DNA of 64,000 nucleotides, from positions 120,656 through 184,655 of the forward strand of contig NZ_BAFV01000020.1 of NCBI RefSeq assembly GCF_000308515.1. Direction: 5' to 3'. How positions within the stretch are numbered: position 1 is the stretch's first letter; each line of letters starts with the position of its first letter. The translations under genes and the position numbers were made by a program. The DNA comes from Nocardia carnea NBRC 14403 (GTDB lineage Bacteria > Actinomycetota > Actinomycetes > Mycobacteriales > Mycobacteriaceae). Below are positions 49,457 through 59,446 of the stretch, one piece after another. The notes under the pieces are model-generated. The model did no database searches. It was not told the DNA's origin and saw only the letters and a list, made by a program, of their open reading frames with translations.

Positions 49457-51133
49457 GTGGAGCTGGTGGCTCGTGCGGACAATTGCCCGGCTCCTCCGGT
49501 GACCGGCGCGGAAAGTGAGGGGGACGCGGATCGAGATGACCGGCCGGGCGACGCTTTCGAAGGTGCTGCGCGGGTACTGGACGCCCGGCTGCTCCCGGCA
49601 GCCCTGGCCTGCTGGGCGGCAACGATCGCGGCGGTCGCCGCCGGATGGCTCACCGGGATCGTGGTGGCGGCCGGTCTCATCTCGGTGGCATTCGTTTCGT
49701 GGGCCCTGTTGTGGGCCGGGGTAGCCCACCGTAGTGAGCGCTACCGCGTGGTCGCGACGACGATCGTCGGTGCCGCCGTGCTCGGCGCGGGGTTCGCCCT
49801 GGCGGGTGCATGGCGCGAACATCAGGTGACCGTGCACCCGCTCCGGGCGGTACCGGACGAGGCGACGGTGCACGTGGTGATCACTCCGTCCGACGATCCG
49901 AAACCCGTGCGGAGCAGCGGGTCCGGGGCGGGCCGGCTGTGGGTGGTGCGAGGCGGTCTGAATGAGTTCCGTTACCGCGACGAGGTGGTTCGGGCCGGTG
50001 GGGCGGTGGTGGTGCTGGCCGCCGGCCCGCACTGGGGAGAACTGCTGCCGGGGCAGCCGATCGAATTCCGGGCCCGCACCGTGCCCCCGCGACAACACGA
50101 TCTGACGGTCGTGACGCTTCGCCCGATCGGCCCGCCGGCCCCGGCCGGGCCGTTGCCTCGGTGGCAGGATCTGGCCGCGGGAGTGCGCGCGGATCTGGCC
50201 GCCGTCGCCCGGTCTGCCCTCACCCCCGACGCGGCCGGGCTGCTTCCCGCGCTGGTCGTGGGCGACACCTCGAACCTGTCCGATCGAGTCCACGAGGATT
50301 TCGTTGCCTCCGGACTACAGCATTTGACTGTTGTCAGCGGTGCGAACTTTTCTGTGCTCCTAACCGTGGTGCTGGCACTGGCCCGGGTGCTGACCTGCGG
50401 TCCACGGCTGTCGTTCTGCGCGACGGTGACCGCGCTGGTCTTCTTCGTCATCATCGCCCGGCCCGATCCGAGTGTGCTGCGGGCCGCCGCCATGGGGTCG
50501 GTCACGCTGCTCGCCCTGCTGACCGGTCGCCGGAAACAGGCGTTGCCCGCACTGTGCGCCGCGGTGATCGGGCTGCTCGCCCTGTGGCCATCTCTCGCAG
50601 TGCAGGCCGGTTTCGCGCTCTCGGTCATGGCCACCGGCGCCTTATTGTTGCTGGCACCGAGCTGGGCCGACTATCTCCGTGACCACGGCTGGTGGCGGTT
50701 GCCCGCCGAACTGGTCGCCGTTGCCGCCGCTGCCTTCGTCGTCACCACACCGATCACCATCGCCCTGTCCGGCAAGGTCAGCATGCTGGCGGTGATCGCG
50801 AATATCCTTGTGGCACCGGTGATCGCACCGATCACCGTTCTCGGGGCGGCAGCGGCAGTGGTAGCCACCCTCTGGTACCCGCCCGCGGAGCTGATCCTGC
50901 ACCTCACCGGCCCACCGCTGTGGTGGCTGCTCACCGTGGCCACCGAAGCAGCCGGGGTCTCCGGTGCGCTGCTCACCGTGCCCGGCGGGTCAGCGGGCGG
51001 GCTGCTCGCCGCCTGCGCTGCGGCTGCCGGGATTGCGGTGTTGCGCGTTGCGAGGCTACGGCGATACCTGGTGGCCACCGCAGTCGGCGTTGCTACCGCC
51101 TATCTTCCGTTCCTTCTGTGGTGGCACTGGTGA
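49457..51133 (+). CDS. comEC: ComEC/Rec2 family competence channel protein
   Basis: About 558 residues. N-terminal membrane helices (about 45-95) precede a soluble OB-like region (about 115-250). The competence domain follows, with GLQHLTVVSGANFSVLL (near 288-304), RPDPSVLRAAAMGSV and seven or so helices, ending FLLWWHW. No metallo-beta-lactamase domain is present at the C-terminus, as in many actinobacterial forms. ComEC transports single-stranded DNA across the membrane, and together with comEA this suggests at least a vestigial DNA uptake ability. The GTG at 49457 follows AGGGCGGGGAC; the exact start is uncertain. Confidence 0.88.
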   Translation: MELVARADNCPAPPVTGAESEGDADRDDRPGDAFEGAARVLDARLLPAALACWAATIAAVAAGWLTGIVVAAGLISVAFVSWALLWAGVAHRSERYRVVATTIVGAAVLGAGFALAGAWREHQVTVHPLRAVPDEATVHVVITPSDDPKPVRSSGSGAGRLWVVRGGLNEFRYRDEVVRAGGAVVVLAAGPHWGELLPGQPIEFRARTVPPRQHDLTVVTLRPIGPPAPAGPLPRWQDLAAGVRADLAAVARSALTPDAAGLLPALVVGDTSNLSDRVHEDFVASGLQHLTVVSGANFSVLLTVVLALARVLTCGPRLSFCATVTALVFFVIIARPDPSVLRAAAMGSVTLLALLTGRRKQALPALCAAVIGLLALWPSLAVQAGFALSVMATGALLLLAPSWADYLRDHGWWRLPAELVAVAAAAFVVTTPITIALSGKVSMLAVIANILVAPVIAPITVLGAAAAVVATLWYPPAELILHLTGPPLWWLLTVATEAAGVSGALLTVPGGSAGGLLAACAAAAGIAVLRVARLRRYLVATAVGVATAYLPFLLWWHW

Positions 51134-51233
51134 GCAGCGATCTCGAGGCTCGTACCGTGCGCCTGCACGCGGATGCAGTGCCCGGTGAGGTCGATCCCGG
51201 GAACGGTCGGGGTCTCGCCGTACGATCGGAGCC

Positions 51234-52205
51234 GTGAGCGAGCGAGCGGCGGCGGTGCATCTGGTCCTGGGGGAAGAAGAACTGCTGATCCAGCGGGCGA
51301 TTGCGGGGGTGACGGCACAGGTGCGGGCGGTCGCGCCCGATCCGGAATCCGTCCCGGTCGACCGGCTGCGCGCGGGTGATGCCAGTAGTGCGGAACTGGC
51401 CGAGTTGCTGAGTCCCTCGCTGTTCGCCGAGGATCGGGTGATCATCCTCGAATCGGCGGATCAGGCCGGTAAGGATGCCGTGGCCGTGATCACCGAAGCC
51501 GTTACGGACCCGCCCGAGGGGGTGGTGCTGATGGTGGTGCATTCCGGTGGCGGCCGGGCCAAGGCACTGGTGCCGGCGCTGCGGAAGGCCGGGGCGGAGG
51601 TCCACGAATGCGCCAAACTCACCAAGGCCTCCGAACGTGCCGAATTCGTGCGGGCCGAATTCCGGGCGGCGGGAGCGCGGGTCTCCGGTGACGTCGTGCA
51701 GGAGGTGCTGGATGCGGTGGGGTCGGAGCTGCGGGAGCTGGCGGCCGCCTGTTCGCAGCTGGTCGCCGATACCGGCGGGAAAGTCGATCTCGCGGCCGTG
51801 CGCCGGTACTACTCCGGTAAGGCCGAAGTATCGGGTTTCGAGGTCGCGGATCTGACCGTCGCCGGGAACAGGGCCGGTGCGGTGGAGGCGTTGCGCTGGG
51901 CGCAGGACCGCGGGGTTCCGCATGTGGTGCTCGCGGACGCACTCGCCGATTCCGTGCATACGATCGCGAAGGTCGGGTCGGCAGGGCGCGGTGACCCGTT
52001 CAAATTGGCGGGACCGCTGGGACTGCCACCGTGGAAGGTGAAGAAGGCGCAGGGGCAGGCACGCGGCTGGTCACCGGCCGCGATCGGCTCCGCGCTGCAG
52101 GTCGTGGCGACGCTGAACGCTGATGTGAAAGGTGGGGCAGCGGACTCCGGGTTCGCCCTCGAGGACGCCGTGCTGAAGCTGCTGGCGCTACAGGGACGTG
52201 ACTGA
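51234..52205 (+). CDS. holA: DNA polymerase III subunit delta
   Basis: A 323-residue HolA, the clamp-loader subunit that opens the beta ring. [16 protein letters not shown] opens it, [15 protein letters not shown] follows, and the C-terminal collar helices include [15 protein letters not shown] and [19 protein letters not shown] 51234 lies 7 nt after TACGAT (51221-51226), a good actinobacterial -10 box, so the message may be leaderless. It follows comEC as in mycobacteria. Confidence 0.95.
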   Translation: MSERAAAVHLVLGEEELLIQRAIAGVTAQVRAVAPDPESVPVDRLRAGDASSAELAELLSPSLFAEDRVIILESADQAGKDAVAVITEAVTDPPEGVVLMVVHSGGGRAKALVPALRKAGAEVHECAKLTKASERAEFVRAEFRAAGARVSGDVVQEVLDAVGSELRELAAACSQLVADTGGKVDLAAVRRYYSGKAEVSGFEVADLTVAGNRAGAVEALRWAQDRGVPHVVLADALADSVHTIAKVGSAGRGDPFKLAGPLGLPPWKVKKAQGQARGWSPAAIGSALQVVATLNADVKGGAADSGFALEDAVLKLLALQGRD

Positions 52206-52314
52206 GGCCGCCGTGCCGGAGGTTGCCGGGGTATGAGTGTGTGGCCGCGGTGCCGGAGCCGCGGGAAAGTGGTCGAGGGAATGTCGTGTGGTCTGCCGGC
52301 CCGGCCGGGACCGG

Positions 52315-52560
52315 TCAGTCGACCGCGCTGAGCTCCAGCGCTTCCTCGGCGACCTCGTCGAAACGCCCGTCCCACTCCTCGTAGACGGGGGTCTCCTCTT
52401 CCCTGGTGACCATCCAGACGACGACCTGGCTGCCGTCGTCATCGGCGGATACCTGCACATTCTCGATTTTCACGCCGATACCGAGTACCTCGGCGGCGCG
52501 GATGACGCCGGGCAGATCCTCGGCTTGGACGACCGACTGGTTCGCATACAACATAACCAT
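52315..52560 (-). CDS. Conserved small hypothetical protein (81 aa)
   Basis: An 81-residue acidic protein starting MVMLYANQSVVQAEDLPG, predicted as alternating strands and helices (VIRAAEVLGIGVKIENVQV, then VVVWMVTREEETPVYEEWD). The ATG at 52560 sits 7 nt after a TAGCAT box, suggesting leaderless translation. It is convergent with holA. No function is known, but the length and composition look like a genuine actinobacterial conserved protein. Confidence 0.7.
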   Translation of the reverse strand: MVMLYANQSVVQAEDLPGVIRAAEVLGIGVKIENVQVSADDDGSQVVVWMVTREEETPVYEEWDGRFDEVAEEALELSAVD

Positions 52561-52651
52561 GGGCCGCATGCTACGACAGCCGCTCGGCCTCCGGGCGGCC
52601 GCCATCCGGTACTGCCTCGGAAAACATGCCCTGACCGAGCCCGGGCATACC

Positions 52652-52687
52652 AAAAGCCGCCGTGGTCATCGAAGCCGCGGCGGCTTT
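52652..52687 (-). terminator. Rho-independent terminator after rpsT
   Basis: Perfect 10-base arms (52653-52662 and 52678-52687) form an A/T-flanked GC hairpin, AAAGCCGCCG with CGGCGGCTTT. On the minus strand it is followed by TTTTGG directly downstream of rpsT. It is one of the few classical intrinsic terminators in the window. Confidence 0.85.
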
Positions 52688-52707
52688 GTGCGAAAGAGTT
52701 CGAGCTG

Positions 52708-52968
52708 TCAGAGCTTGTTCAGCGCGAGGGCCATCGCCGACTTCTTGTTGGCGGCCTGGTTCGCGTGGATGACGCCCTTGGAGGCGGCCTTGTCGAGCTT
52801 GCGGCTCACGAACTGCAGGCGCGTGGTGGCGGCTTCCTTGTCGCCGGCCGCGGCGGCGGCGCGGAAGGCACGGATATGGGTGCGCAGTTCGGATTTCACC
52901 GACTGATTGCGCTGGCGCGCCGCCTCGTTGGTGCGGATCCGCTTGATCTGGGATTTGATATTGGCCAC
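52708..52968 (-). CDS. rpsT: 30S ribosomal protein S20
   Basis: An 86-residue S20 with its typical basic helical sequence: [20 protein letters not shown] at the start, [22 protein letters not shown] at the end. GTG 52968 starts the VANIKSQ form, with AGAGGA about 8 nt upstream. It is transcribed alone, opposite to holA, and ends in a clear hairpin terminator, matching mycobacteria. Confidence 0.97.
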   Translation of the reverse strand: MANIKSQIKRIRTNEAARQRNQSVKSELRTHIRAFRAAAAAGDKEAATTRLQFVSRKLDKAASKGVIHANQAANKKSAMALALNKL

Positions 52969-53285
52969 GCCGGTATCCTCTGGTTCCTGTCTGGTTCGGT
53001 CGGAAAAGTCTGTATGCGCGTACCAATCCTGATTACAGCCGGCTCGGAATACTCCGGGCGCGGGGTACGGCAATGCCGATTCGCCAGGTTACCAGCAGCG
53101 GGCGTGGCCGCGAAATCGCGGGTGCGTTGCAACACCGTGACCTGGCCGTATGTCGTTGTGAAGAGCGTTCGTGCGGCGTAAGGTGCCGGGAAGTTCGGCC
53201 CATATGGTTCGCAGCAGGACTCAGGTTTTCCCGGTGCGCGCCCCGGTATCCGGCGGGGCGGCGATCTTCTCGGAAGGCGGCGTTC
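52969..53285. other. Divergent promoter region rpsT/aquaporin
   Basis: About 317 bases shared by two divergent genes. On the plus strand TTGCAACACC (about 53128) and GTATGTCGTT could contribute to a promoter for the aquaporin gene. On the minus strand CATACAGA (about 53016-53009) could be the rpsT -10 region. No gene or repeat is evident. Confidence 0.4.
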
Positions 53286-54080
53286 ATGTCTCCCACTGCG
53301 CAGGAACGAGAAGCTGTACTCGAAGGTGTCGAGCCCGCGGATATCTCCGATACCAGGAAATGGATCGCCGAGGCCCTCGGCACGTTCGTCCTGGTGATGG
53401 GAGGTGTCGGGACGGCTGTTCTGGCCGGTGAGAAGGTGGGGCCGCTGGGGGTCGCGCTGGCGTTCGGCCTGTCTCTGCTCGTCTTGGTCTACGCGATCGG
53501 GCCCGTCTCCGGTTGTCATGTCAACCCCGCGGTGACGGTGGGGCAGCTCATGATGGGCAGGCTTTCGCCGATGAGCGCGGTGGGCTACATCGTCTCCCAG
53601 GTGATCGGCGGTCTGCTCGCCGGCCTGGTGTTGTTCGCGATTGCCAAGAACCTGCCCTCCTACGACCGCGCTTCGGCGGGGCTGGGCGCCAACGGCTGGG
53701 GTGAGCACAGTCCGTCGGCGGTCACCGGTCCGGCCGGTGAGGTGGTGATCCAGGAGGGGTACGGGATGGCCGCGATGATCATCGTCGAGGTGATGCTGAC
53801 CGCGCTGCTCGTTTTCGTGGTGCTGGCCGCGACCGACCGGATTTCCGAGATTCCGCAGGCCGGGATGGCCATCGGTTTCACCCTTGCGCTCATCCACCTG
53901 ATCTCGATCCCGGTCGACAACACCTCGGTGAACCCGGCCCGCAGCCTGGCCGTGGCGCCCTACCAGGACGGGGCGATGGGGCAGTTGTGGGCGTTCATCG
54001 TGTTCCCGCTGATCGGTGGTGTGCTCGGCGCACTGCTGTACGGGATGCTTTTCGGGCGGTCCCGGGAACTGCAGGCCTGA
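53286..54080 (+). CDS. MIP family aquaporin/glycerol channel
   Basis: A 264-residue major intrinsic protein with six membrane helices. Both half-helix NPA boxes are intact: GCHVNPAVTVGQ (about 74-85) and NTSVNPARSLA (about 214-224). The His at GCHVNP and Arg after the second NPA (NPARS) fit an AqpZ-type water-selective filter more than a glycerol facilitator. There is no adjacent glycerol kinase. ATG 53286 follows GGAAGGCGGC. Likely osmotic water flow; substrate choice is inferred. Confidence 0.92.
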   Translation: MSPTAQEREAVLEGVEPADISDTRKWIAEALGTFVLVMGGVGTAVLAGEKVGPLGVALAFGLSLLVLVYAIGPVSGCHVNPAVTVGQLMMGRLSPMSAVGYIVSQVIGGLLAGLVLFAIAKNLPSYDRASAGLGANGWGEHSPSAVTGPAGEVVIQEGYGMAAMIIVEVMLTALLVFVVLAATDRISEIPQAGMAIGFTLALIHLISIPVDNTSVNPARSLAVAPYQDGAMGQLWAFIVFPLIGGVLGALLYGMLFGRSRELQA

Positions 54081-54102
54081 TCCGGCGGTGCCGGGGCGCG
54101 GC

Positions 54103-54684
54103 TCAGCTCCAGTGGTATTCCCGGACCAGGCGATGCGCCACCCGGTCGAACAGTGTGCGCGGCAGGATGGCGCCCTCCCGGCGGATACCGTCCTCGGGGA
54201 CGTCGAGTACCCGGTCCAGCCGGACCCAGCTGTCGCGGCCCTGGTGGTCCCAGGTGCCGGCGCCGATCCCGACCCATTCGGGATCGTGGTCGCGGTCCGG
54301 GTTCGAGCTGAGCATCAGCCCGAGCAGAGTGCGCCCGTCGCGCCCGACCACCAGCACGGGCCGGTCCTTGCCGTTGTCCGGATCCTCCTCGAAGGGCACC
54401 CAGGTCCAGACGATTTCGCCGGGATCGGCGCGGCCGTCGAGCTGGGGCGCGTAGACCACCTGGCGGGCGCGCTGTCCGGTCGGGACCGGGGCGGAGGCTG
54501 CCGGGCGGACCGGGATGCCTTTGGGGCCGGTCACCGCGCGCGGGGCCCGGCGGGTGGCACGGGAGCTGCCACGGACCAGTAGCGCCTCCACCAGTCGTGG
54601 TGCCTGCCGCCGGACGAGCTTCGGCCCCTGCTGTATCGCGATCGCGGTGAGCTGTTTGCCGAGACTGTTCCAACTGCGGGGCAT
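54103..54684 (-). CDS. PemK/MazF-like protein
   Basis: About 193 residues. The N-terminal 80 residues are basic; the C-terminal 110 residues form a PemK/MazF-like beta barrel: [36 protein letters not shown] and [12 protein letters not shown]. MazF toxins cleave mRNA and are about 110 residues with an antitoxin gene; here no antitoxin is adjacent and the protein is longer. The same gene sits beside lepA in mycobacteria (Rv2405-type), so it is likely a chromosomal housekeeping relative, not a toxin. ATG 54684 is convergent-free and divergent from lepA. Confidence 0.8.
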   Translation of the reverse strand: MPRSWNSLGKQLTAIAIQQGPKLVRRQAPRLVEALLVRGSSRATRRAPRAVTGPKGIPVRPAASAPVPTGQRARQVVYAPQLDGRADPGEIVWTWVPFEEDPDNGKDRPVLVVGRDGRTLLGLMLSSNPDRDHDPEWVGIGAGTWDHQGRDSWVRLDRVLDVPEDGIRREGAILPRTLFDRVAHRLVREYHWS

Positions 54685-54794
54685 CTCAGGAGAATAACGG
54701 CACACCCGCCGGGTGGAGTATCGCCGCGGGGCGGGACCGGGGGCCGGTGGTCCGGTTCACCATGGGACGATGGTCGCCAGTACGCCCGATACCC

Positions 54795-56672
54795 ATGAGG
54801 AGTGGAGTGCCCGCCAGCTTCGCCGATACGACGTTCACCGATCCGTCGCGGATCCGGAACTTCTGCATCATCGCGCATATCGACCACGGCAAGTCGACGC
54901 TGGCCGATCGGATGCTGCAGCTCACCGGGGTCGTCGAGGAGCGGCAGATGCGCGCGCAGTACCTCGACCGGATGGATATCGAACGCGAACGCGGTATCAC
55001 CATCAAGGCTCAGAACGTCCGGCTGCCGTGGACGCCCGAAACCGGCGAGCACGTGGGCGAGGAATTCGTTCTGCATCTGATCGATACCCCGGGCCACGTC
55101 GACTTCACCTATGAGGTCTCGCGGGCGCTGGAGGCCTGTGAAGGCGCGATCCTGCTGGTGGACGCCGCGCAGGGGATCGAGGCGCAGACGCTGGCGAACC
55201 TGTATCTGGCGCTGGACAAGGATCTGGAGATCATCCCGGTCCTCAACAAGATCGACCTACCGGCGGCCGATCCGGAGCGTTACGCGGCCGAGCTGGCTCA
55301 TATCGTCGGCTGCGAACCCGAGGATGTGCTGCGGGTATCCGGTAAGACCGGGGTGGGTGTGACCGAACTGTTGGATCGGGTGATCGAGCGGGTGCCGGCA
55401 CCGGTCGGCGACGCCGACGCACCGGCCCGGGCGATGATCTTCGACTCGGTCTACGACACCTACCGCGGTGTGGTCACCTATGTCCGTGTGGTGGACGGCA
55501 AGCTGACCCCGCGCGAGAAGATCAAGATGATGTCCACCGGCGCCACCCATGAACTGCTGGAGATCGGGATCGTCTCCCCGGAACCCAAACCCACGCAGGG
55601 GCTGGGGGTCGGCGAGGTCGGCTACCTGATCACCGGTGTGAAGGATGTGCGGCAGTCGAAGGTCGGCGATACCGTCACCTCCGCACGGGGCGGTGCCACC
55701 GAACCGCTCACCGGGTATCGCGAACCCCGGCCCATGGTGTACTCCGGGCTGTATCCGGTGGACGGCTCCGACTATCCGGTCCTCCGGGATGCGCTGGACA
55801 AACTCCAGCTCAACGATGCCGCGCTCACCTACGAGCCGGAGACCTCGGTGGCGCTCGGCTTCGGTTTCCGCTGTGGCTTCCTGGGCCTGCTGCATATGGA
55901 GATCACCCGGGAGCGGCTGCAGCGCGAATTCGGGCTCGACCTGATCTCCACCGCACCGAACGTGGTGTACCGGGTGGTGATGGAGGACGATGCGGAGCAC
56001 ACCGTCACCAACCCTTCGTTCTGGCCGGAAGGCAAGGTGCGCCAGGTCTTCGAACCGGTGGTGAAGGTCACGATCATCGCGCCGAGCGAGTTCATCGGCG
56101 CGATCATGGAACTGTGCCAGTCGCGCCGCGGTGACCTCGGCGGGATGGACTATCTGTCCGAGACCCGGGTGGAGCTTCGCTATACCCTGCCGCTGGCCGA
56201 GATCATCTTCGATTTCTTCGATTCGCTGAAATCACGTACCCGCGGCTACGCCTCGCTGGACTACGAGGAGGCAGGCGAACGGGAATCGCAGCTGGTGAAG
56301 GTCGATATCCTGCTGCAGGGTGAGGCCGTGGACGCGTTCAGCGCCATCGTGCACCGCGACGCCGCGCAGGCCTACGGCCACAAGATGACCACCAAACTGC
56401 GTGAGCTGATCCCGCGCCAGCAGTTCGAGGTGCCGATCCAGGCGGCCATCGGTTCGAAGATCATCGCCCGGGAGAACATCCGCGCCATCCGCAAGGATGT
56501 GCTGGCCAAATGCTACGGCGGCGATATCAGCCGTAAGCGCAAACTGCTGGAGAAGCAGAAGGAAGGCAAGAAGCGGATGAAGACCATCGGCCGGGTGGAC
56601 GTCCCGCAGGAAGCGTTCGTGGCCGCGCTGTCCTCCGACGCCCAGTCCGATAAACCGAAGGACAAGAAGTAG
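54795..56672 (+). CDS. lepA: Elongation factor 4 (LepA)
   Basis: A 625-residue translational GTPase that back-translocates or assists ribosome function. G1 is AHIDHGKST (about 27-35), switch [10 protein letters not shown] and G4 NKIDLP. The LepA-specific C-terminal domain includes [24 protein letters not shown] 54795 is used; GTG 54807, with AGGAG 4 nt upstream, is an alternative. It is divergent from the PemK-like gene, as in mycobacteria. Confidence 0.97.
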   Translation: MRSGVPASFADTTFTDPSRIRNFCIIAHIDHGKSTLADRMLQLTGVVEERQMRAQYLDRMDIERERGITIKAQNVRLPWTPETGEHVGEEFVLHLIDTPGHVDFTYEVSRALEACEGAILLVDAAQGIEAQTLANLYLALDKDLEIIPVLNKIDLPAADPERYAAELAHIVGCEPEDVLRVSGKTGVGVTELLDRVIERVPAPVGDADAPARAMIFDSVYDTYRGVVTYVRVVDGKLTPREKIKMMSTGATHELLEIGIVSPEPKPTQGLGVGEVGYLITGVKDVRQSKVGDTVTSARGGATEPLTGYREPRPMVYSGLYPVDGSDYPVLRDALDKLQLNDAALTYEPETSVALGFGFRCGFLGLLHMEITRERLQREFGLDLISTAPNVVYRVVMEDDAEHTVTNPSFWPEGKVRQVFEPVVKVTIIAPSEFIGAIMELCQSRRGDLGGMDYLSETRVELRYTLPLAEIIFDFFDSLKSRTRGYASLDYEEAGERESQLVKVDILLQGEAVDAFSAIVHRDAAQAYGHKMTTKLRELIPRQQFEVPIQAAIGSKIIARENIRAIRKDVLAKCYGGDISRKRKLLEKQKEGKKRMKTIGRVDVPQEAFVAALSSDAQSDKPKDKK

Positions 56673-56821
56673 CTGCCGGTTTCCGCTGTCCCTCGCCCCG
56701 CCTGGATATCTGCTGATAACGAAAATGTGACAGCAGTAGATGTCGACAATAGGCTGGTGGCGGATCCGCGCCGGACGACGGCGGCGCGGTCGCCGGTGCA
56801 CGCGAGAGTGGAGTTATGCCA

Positions 56822-59347
56822 ATGGCGAGTGATCTGCCGTTCGACGACGAGGAAGAGGTCGCCGAGCGGGGCGGTGACGCCGCCTATCGTATTGCCAGCG
56901 CCACCGCGCGAGTTGCCCGCGGCGGCGCCTATGTGACCGGTGGCGCGCTGGTTGCTGCCAACGGTGGCGGGGTCCCGGCGTCGCCCGAAGAGCTGGACAG
57001 CCGCAATGCCGGCTGGGCCCACAATGTCGACCCGGATCCCGATGTCCCCAGCCCGGTGGTCACCTTTCCGGACCCGGAACCGGTTGCGCCGCAAGATATG
57101 CCGTTCGGCTCGCCGGGCGATGCGAGCGTGACGATGCCGCTGCCGCACGGAACCTTCGATATCCAGGTCGGTCGTCCGGGGGAGTTCGGCTTCGAGGATC
57201 TGGACTCCTATAGCGCGCCGTACATGGATCAGGTCCCGGGATTGGAGCTGATCCCCGGTGGTCCGGACGGCGATTTTCCCGGATCCGATTTCGTCCCCGG
57301 GGCCCCGGGAACGGGTGTGCCGGAGTCGAATGTTCCGGGTCTGCCGGAGTTCGGCCCCCCGGCCGGCCCCGGCGGGATTCCGGGGCTGGACGATATTCCC
57401 GGCCTGGGTGGCGATATCCCCGGCCTGGGCGGGAATTTTCCCGGTGCGGGCAACGAAGGTCCCGGTGCGCCCGGCGGTTTCGAGCTGCCGGCACCGGGTG
57501 ATGCCTTCAAGACCGATATCTTCGACCTGCCCGGGTTCGGCTTGAATCCGGCCGGTCAGCCGAAGTCGGTGGCACAGACCTCCGATTCCGGGCCCTCCGA
57601 TTGGGATTTCGGCGTCTCCGATGTGCTGGCCGCGCGGACGACCACGGGGGACGGTGGCCCCGGCGCCGACGATTCCTGGTTCGAGTTCTCCCTGGATGCC
57701 GGTGGCAGCGGGTTCGCCGGGCTGGCGCTCGGCGGTGCCGGCGGGTCGGTGCGGGTCGAATCGGATATGGACATCGATATCTCGATGGGCCCCGGCGGTG
57801 TCCGGGTCGACAGCGACTGGGATTTCGGGATCACGGCCGATGACGCCTTCTCCCTCGACGATCAGCTCGATCAGTACACCGGCTGGATGCAGGCCGGTGC
57901 CGCGGAATCGGCGTCCGCCGGTGGGCAGCCGGGTGTTTCGGAACCCGGCGGTCCGGCGGATGTGGACGCGGTGGTGCAGCGCGACGATGCCCTGATCGCG
58001 GTGGGCGGCAGCACCACCGGCACCGGAACGGGCGCTGCCTCGACGCAGAACGCGGCGGGCACCGCCGGTCCGGCGACCTCCGGGATGTCGGTGGCACCGG
58101 CCGCTGCCCCGGCCCCGCTGCCCAGTGCCCCCGCACCGATGGCCGTCGCCCCCGTGGCACCTCCGGCGCCGGTTGCGGTCGCTCCGATGGCGCCCGTGGC
58201 ACCCGCTCCGGTTGTGGCGGCGCCGGTTCCGCCGCCCGTGGCGCCGGTAGCCGTGGCTCCCGCGGTGCAGCCGGTCGCGGCCACCCCGTTGCAGACGACG
58301 GTGCAGCCCGATGTGGCGACCAGCCCGGTCGCGCACGTTTTCCAGCCGCCGGCGGGGCCCTCCCCGTTGACCGCCCCGGCGGCCCAGCTGCCGGATCTCT
58401 TCCACCGGCTGCCGCAGCCGGTGGAACCCGAGCTGCCCACCGAGCCGACGCTGCCGGGTGATTCCACCACGGTGCTGCCGACCACTACGGCGCCCGTGAC
58501 GACCTCCGATGGTGTCACGACGACACCGGATACCACGACCACCGGCCCGGACGGCTCGACGACCACCGGCCCGGGCGGAACCACCACCACCACCGACGGC
58601 AGTACGACGTCGATCGGCGGCAGCACGACCTTGTTGCCGGGCATTACTACCTCCCCGCAGGACAGCACGACTTCCCCGCAGGACAGCACCACATCGCCGG
58701 ACGGCTCGACCACGCCCACGGACCTCACCGAGACCACCGAAACCGGCGGCTCGGCACCGACGAGCAGTGCCGGGGAGTCGAGCACCGCCACCGAGGGATC
58801 TTCGACCACCGGCGAATCCGGCGGTGTGACCACCACCGCGCCCGGCTCTTCCACCGGTGATACCGGTGTCACCACCGCACCCATCGGCGGTGACACCGGT
58901 ACGCCGAGCACCGGTGACCAGTCTTCGGGCACCACTCCGTCCACCGTCGATCTGCCCACTCAGCAGATCCCGACCGCGGATCAGTCCGCGCCGCAGGTAC
59001 CGACGATGGAGCAGCCGCAGGTACCCACGGTCAGCATGCCCGCCCAGCAGCCGACTGTGCCCGATGTGCAGCAGCCGAGCATGCCGGACGCGCAACTGCC
59101 GACGATGCCGCAGCCGATGCCGACACCGTTGCCCGCGCCACAGGTCAAGCCGATCGCCGAGCACGGCGCCGTGGTCGTTCCGTACGATGTGCACGGGGTC
59201 GCCACTGCCACCCCCTACACCGATCACACGGTGCTGGGGTTCGCCGGTGGCGAGCTGACCGGTGATCTGTCGGCGGGATTTGTGCCGCATACCGGGACAG
59301 TGGCCGAAGATCCGGTTCCCGACCCCGCCTTCTGGGTATATTTCTGA
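56822..59347 (+). CDS. Large low-complexity Pro/Gly/Thr-rich protein of unknown function
   Basis: An 841-residue protein with no signal peptide. The N-terminus (1-60) is acidic then Ala/Gly-rich. Residues about 115-245 are Pro/Gly repeats (PGLDDIPGLGGDIPGLGG type). About 275-350 is Asp/Gly-rich. About 425-540 is Ala/Pro/Val-rich. About 545-710 is a Thr/Ser tract with repeats such as TTSPQDS (twice in tandem). About 720-785 has Gln/Pro repeats, and a compact C-terminus follows. The Thr tract could be glycosylated. It ends 99 nt before a dynamin-like GTPase gene, recalling iniB-iniA order in mycobacteria, although sequence similarity to IniB is not evident. ATG 56822 has GGAG 8 nt upstream. Confidence 0.7.
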   Translation: MASDLPFDDEEEVAERGGDAAYRIASATARVARGGAYVTGGALVAANGGGVPASPEELDSRNAGWAHNVDPDPDVPSPVVTFPDPEPVAPQDMPFGSPGDASVTMPLPHGTFDIQVGRPGEFGFEDLDSYSAPYMDQVPGLELIPGGPDGDFPGSDFVPGAPGTGVPESNVPGLPEFGPPAGPGGIPGLDDIPGLGGDIPGLGGNFPGAGNEGPGAPGGFELPAPGDAFKTDIFDLPGFGLNPAGQPKSVAQTSDSGPSDWDFGVSDVLAARTTTGDGGPGADDSWFEFSLDAGGSGFAGLALGGAGGSVRVESDMDIDISMGPGGVRVDSDWDFGITADDAFSLDDQLDQYTGWMQAGAAESASAGGQPGVSEPGGPADVDAVVQRDDALIAVGGSTTGTGTGAASTQNAAGTAGPATSGMSVAPAAAPAPLPSAPAPMAVAPVAPPAPVAVAPMAPVAPAPVVAAPVPPPVAPVAVAPAVQPVAATPLQTTVQPDVATSPVAHVFQPPAGPSPLTAPAAQLPDLFHRLPQPVEPELPTEPTLPGDSTTVLPTTTAPVTTSDGVTTTPDTTTTGPDGSTTTGPGGTTTTTDGSTTSIGGSTTLLPGITTSPQDSTTSPQDSTTSPDGSTTPTDLTETTETGGSAPTSSAGESSTATEGSSTTGESGGVTTTAPGSSTGDTGVTTAPIGGDTGTPSTGDQSSGTTPSTVDLPTQQIPTADQSAPQVPTMEQPQVPTVSMPAQQPTVPDVQQPSMPDAQLPTMPQPMPTPLPAPQVKPIAEHGAVVVPYDVHGVATATPYTDHTVLGFAGGELTGDLSAGFVPHTGTVAEDPVPDPAFWVYF

Positions 59348-59446
59348 CGGTTCACGATCCCGGATTCGATCCGGTCGGGTGGGCGGGGGTGAAACGGCCG
59401 ATCGTGGCCGCAAGACGTATTGTGACCGAGAGCGAAGGAGCAGGGC

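Noticed and set aside
49134..49502. 122-codon gene between comEA and comEC
   Set aside because: Although its ATG overlaps the comEA stop, the translation has no recognisable features and it is out of frame with comEC.
58560..58720. CRISPR-like or satellite repeats
   Set aside because: The repetition is in-frame Thr/Ser codons of a low-complexity protein region, without regular spacers.
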